From Campylobacter sp. (GTDB lineage Bacteria > Campylobacterota > Campylobacteria > Campylobacterales > Campylobacteraceae), in NCBI GenBank assembly GCA_021203945.1, contig JAJQAF010000028.1, positions 1 to 7,704 on the forward strand: a DNA stretch of 7,704 bases. The letters are read 5' to 3'. This document shows, piece after piece, positions 7,196-7,704 of the stretch; the first letter of the stretch is position 1, and each line of letters begins with the position of its first letter. Below the pieces are notes generated by a model. The model did no database searches. It had not been told where the DNA came from and was given only the letters and a program-made list of their open reading frames with translations. Both the position numbers and the translations under genes were made by a program.

Positions 7196-7704
7196 TTATA
7201 AATTTCCCTTTACGACGTCTATCACTCGTTGTTGCGCGGCTTGGCTCATAGCCGTGCCGCTTGGCAAACAAATTCCTCGGTTAAACAGATCTTCGCTCGT
7301 GCCGTCCGTAAAATTTAACGCACCCTTAAACACAGGTTGCATATGCATAGGTTTCCAAAGCGGACGACTCTCGATATTTTCCTTGTCAAGCGCTTGCATC
7401 ACGCGGATATGCGCGCCGTTTTGCCTAAATACGCCCGTGCTTAGCCAGCGATTGCCGCGCGAGTTTGAAATTTCGGGCATAAAATCTAAAATTCCGCCTA
7501 GTTCGCGTTCGTAATCGTTAAAAATCTTTCGCTTTTGCTCCACTCTTTGAGGCAAAACCTCCATCTGTGCCGTTCCTATCGCACCTAAAACGTTACTTAA
7601 GCGATAATTATAACCGTATTCTTTATGCTCGTAATGCAAAAACGACTCACGTGCTTGAGTGCTGTAAAACCTTGCTTTTTGCACTAAATTCTGATCTCCG
7701 ATTA
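7196..7704 (-). CDS. pglE: PglE UDP-4-amino-4,6-dideoxy-GlcNAc aminotransferase (C-terminal part; 5' end beyond the right edge)
   Basis: PLP-dependent DegT/DnrJ/EryC1-family aminotransferase that uses glutamate to aminate the 4-keto sugar made by PglF, giving UDP-4-amino-4,6-dideoxy-GlcNAc (UDP-Bac4N). The last 168 codons are visible, with the frame open to the right edge. The apparent internal GTG at 7684 is not a start, because coding similarity continues upstream (IGDQNL before VQKARFYSTQ). Family landmarks are KARFYSTQARE, then YGYNYRLSNVLGAIG, the typical motif of sugar aminotransferases, and a C-terminal LPSGTAMSQ segment. The PLP-binding lysine should lie upstream and is not seen. The full protein is about 386 residues in C. 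jejuni, so roughly the N-terminal 55-60 percent is missing. The stop codon abuts the pglF ATG with no gap, so the genes are in one operon and act in consecutive steps. Confidence 0.93.
   Translation of the reverse strand, partial: IGDQNLVQKARFYSTQARESFLHYEHKEYGYNYRLSNVLGAIGTAQMEVLPQRVEQKRKIFNDYERELGGILDFMPEISNSRGNRWLSTGVFRQNGAHIRVMQALDKENIESRPLWKPMHMQPVFKGALNFTDGTSEDLFNRGICLPSGTAMSQAAQQRVIDVVKGNL

Noticed and set aside
7254..7514. Plus-strand open frame of 86 codons
   Set aside because: It is antisense to the conserved C-terminal part of pglE and has no recognisable features of its own.

Overview
The window is a fully coding stretch of a Campylobacter-type (Campylobacterota) chromosome. Every supported gene lies on the minus strand, so transcription runs from right to left. 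The identification rests on gene content and order: an N-linked protein glycosylation (pgl) segment, pglE-pglF-pglG, lies upstream of cheY-prmA-ftsH. As I recall it, Campylobacter jejuni carries the same backbone as Cj1121c to Cj1116c. Here a histidine-biosynthesis pair, hisH-hisA, sits between pglG and cheY. Base composition and protein divergence suggest a Campylobacter other than jejuni/coli (for example the concisus/curvus/showae/fetus side), but I cannot name the species.

Layout in transcription order. At 7704-7196 is the C-terminal part of PglE, the aminotransferase that makes UDP-4-amino-4,6-dideoxy-GlcNAc. At 7195-5414 is PglF, the membrane-anchored UDP-GlcNAc 4,6-dehydratase acting just before PglE. 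At 5411-4515 is PglG, a poorly understood membrane protein with a PDC/Cache-like region. At 4518-3907 is HisH and at 3907-3197 is HisA. After a 62-bp gap holding the only convincing internal promoter come CheY (3134-2769), PrmA (2769-1942) and FtsH (1931 to the left edge, missing only its last few codons). Junctions are extremely tight: pglE/pglF abut (TAA directly followed by ATG), pglF/pglG are 2 bp apart, pglG/hisH overlap as ATGA, hisH/hisA share one base (TGATG), cheY/prmA share one base (TAATG), and prmA/ftsH are 10 bp apart.

Two transcription units are likely. The first is the distal end of a pgl operon that also carries hisH-hisA. The second is cheY-prmA-ftsH, with its own extended -10 promoter, though read-through from upstream is possible. 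PglF and PglE carry out the first two steps to UDP-diNAc-bacillosamine, the first sugar of the N-glycan. HisH and HisA act in adjacent histidine steps, but HisH's obligate partner HisF is not in the window. CheY is the chemotaxis response regulator, PrmA methylates ribosomal protein L11, and FtsH is the membrane AAA+ protease.

No RNA genes, CRISPR arrays, mobile elements or broken genes were found. No gene-free stretch exceeds 62 bp. I see no wholly new system. The items most worth a second look are PglG (unknown role, unusual predicted topology), the his pair translationally coupled to the glycosylation genes, and a serine at PglF's catalytic threonine position.
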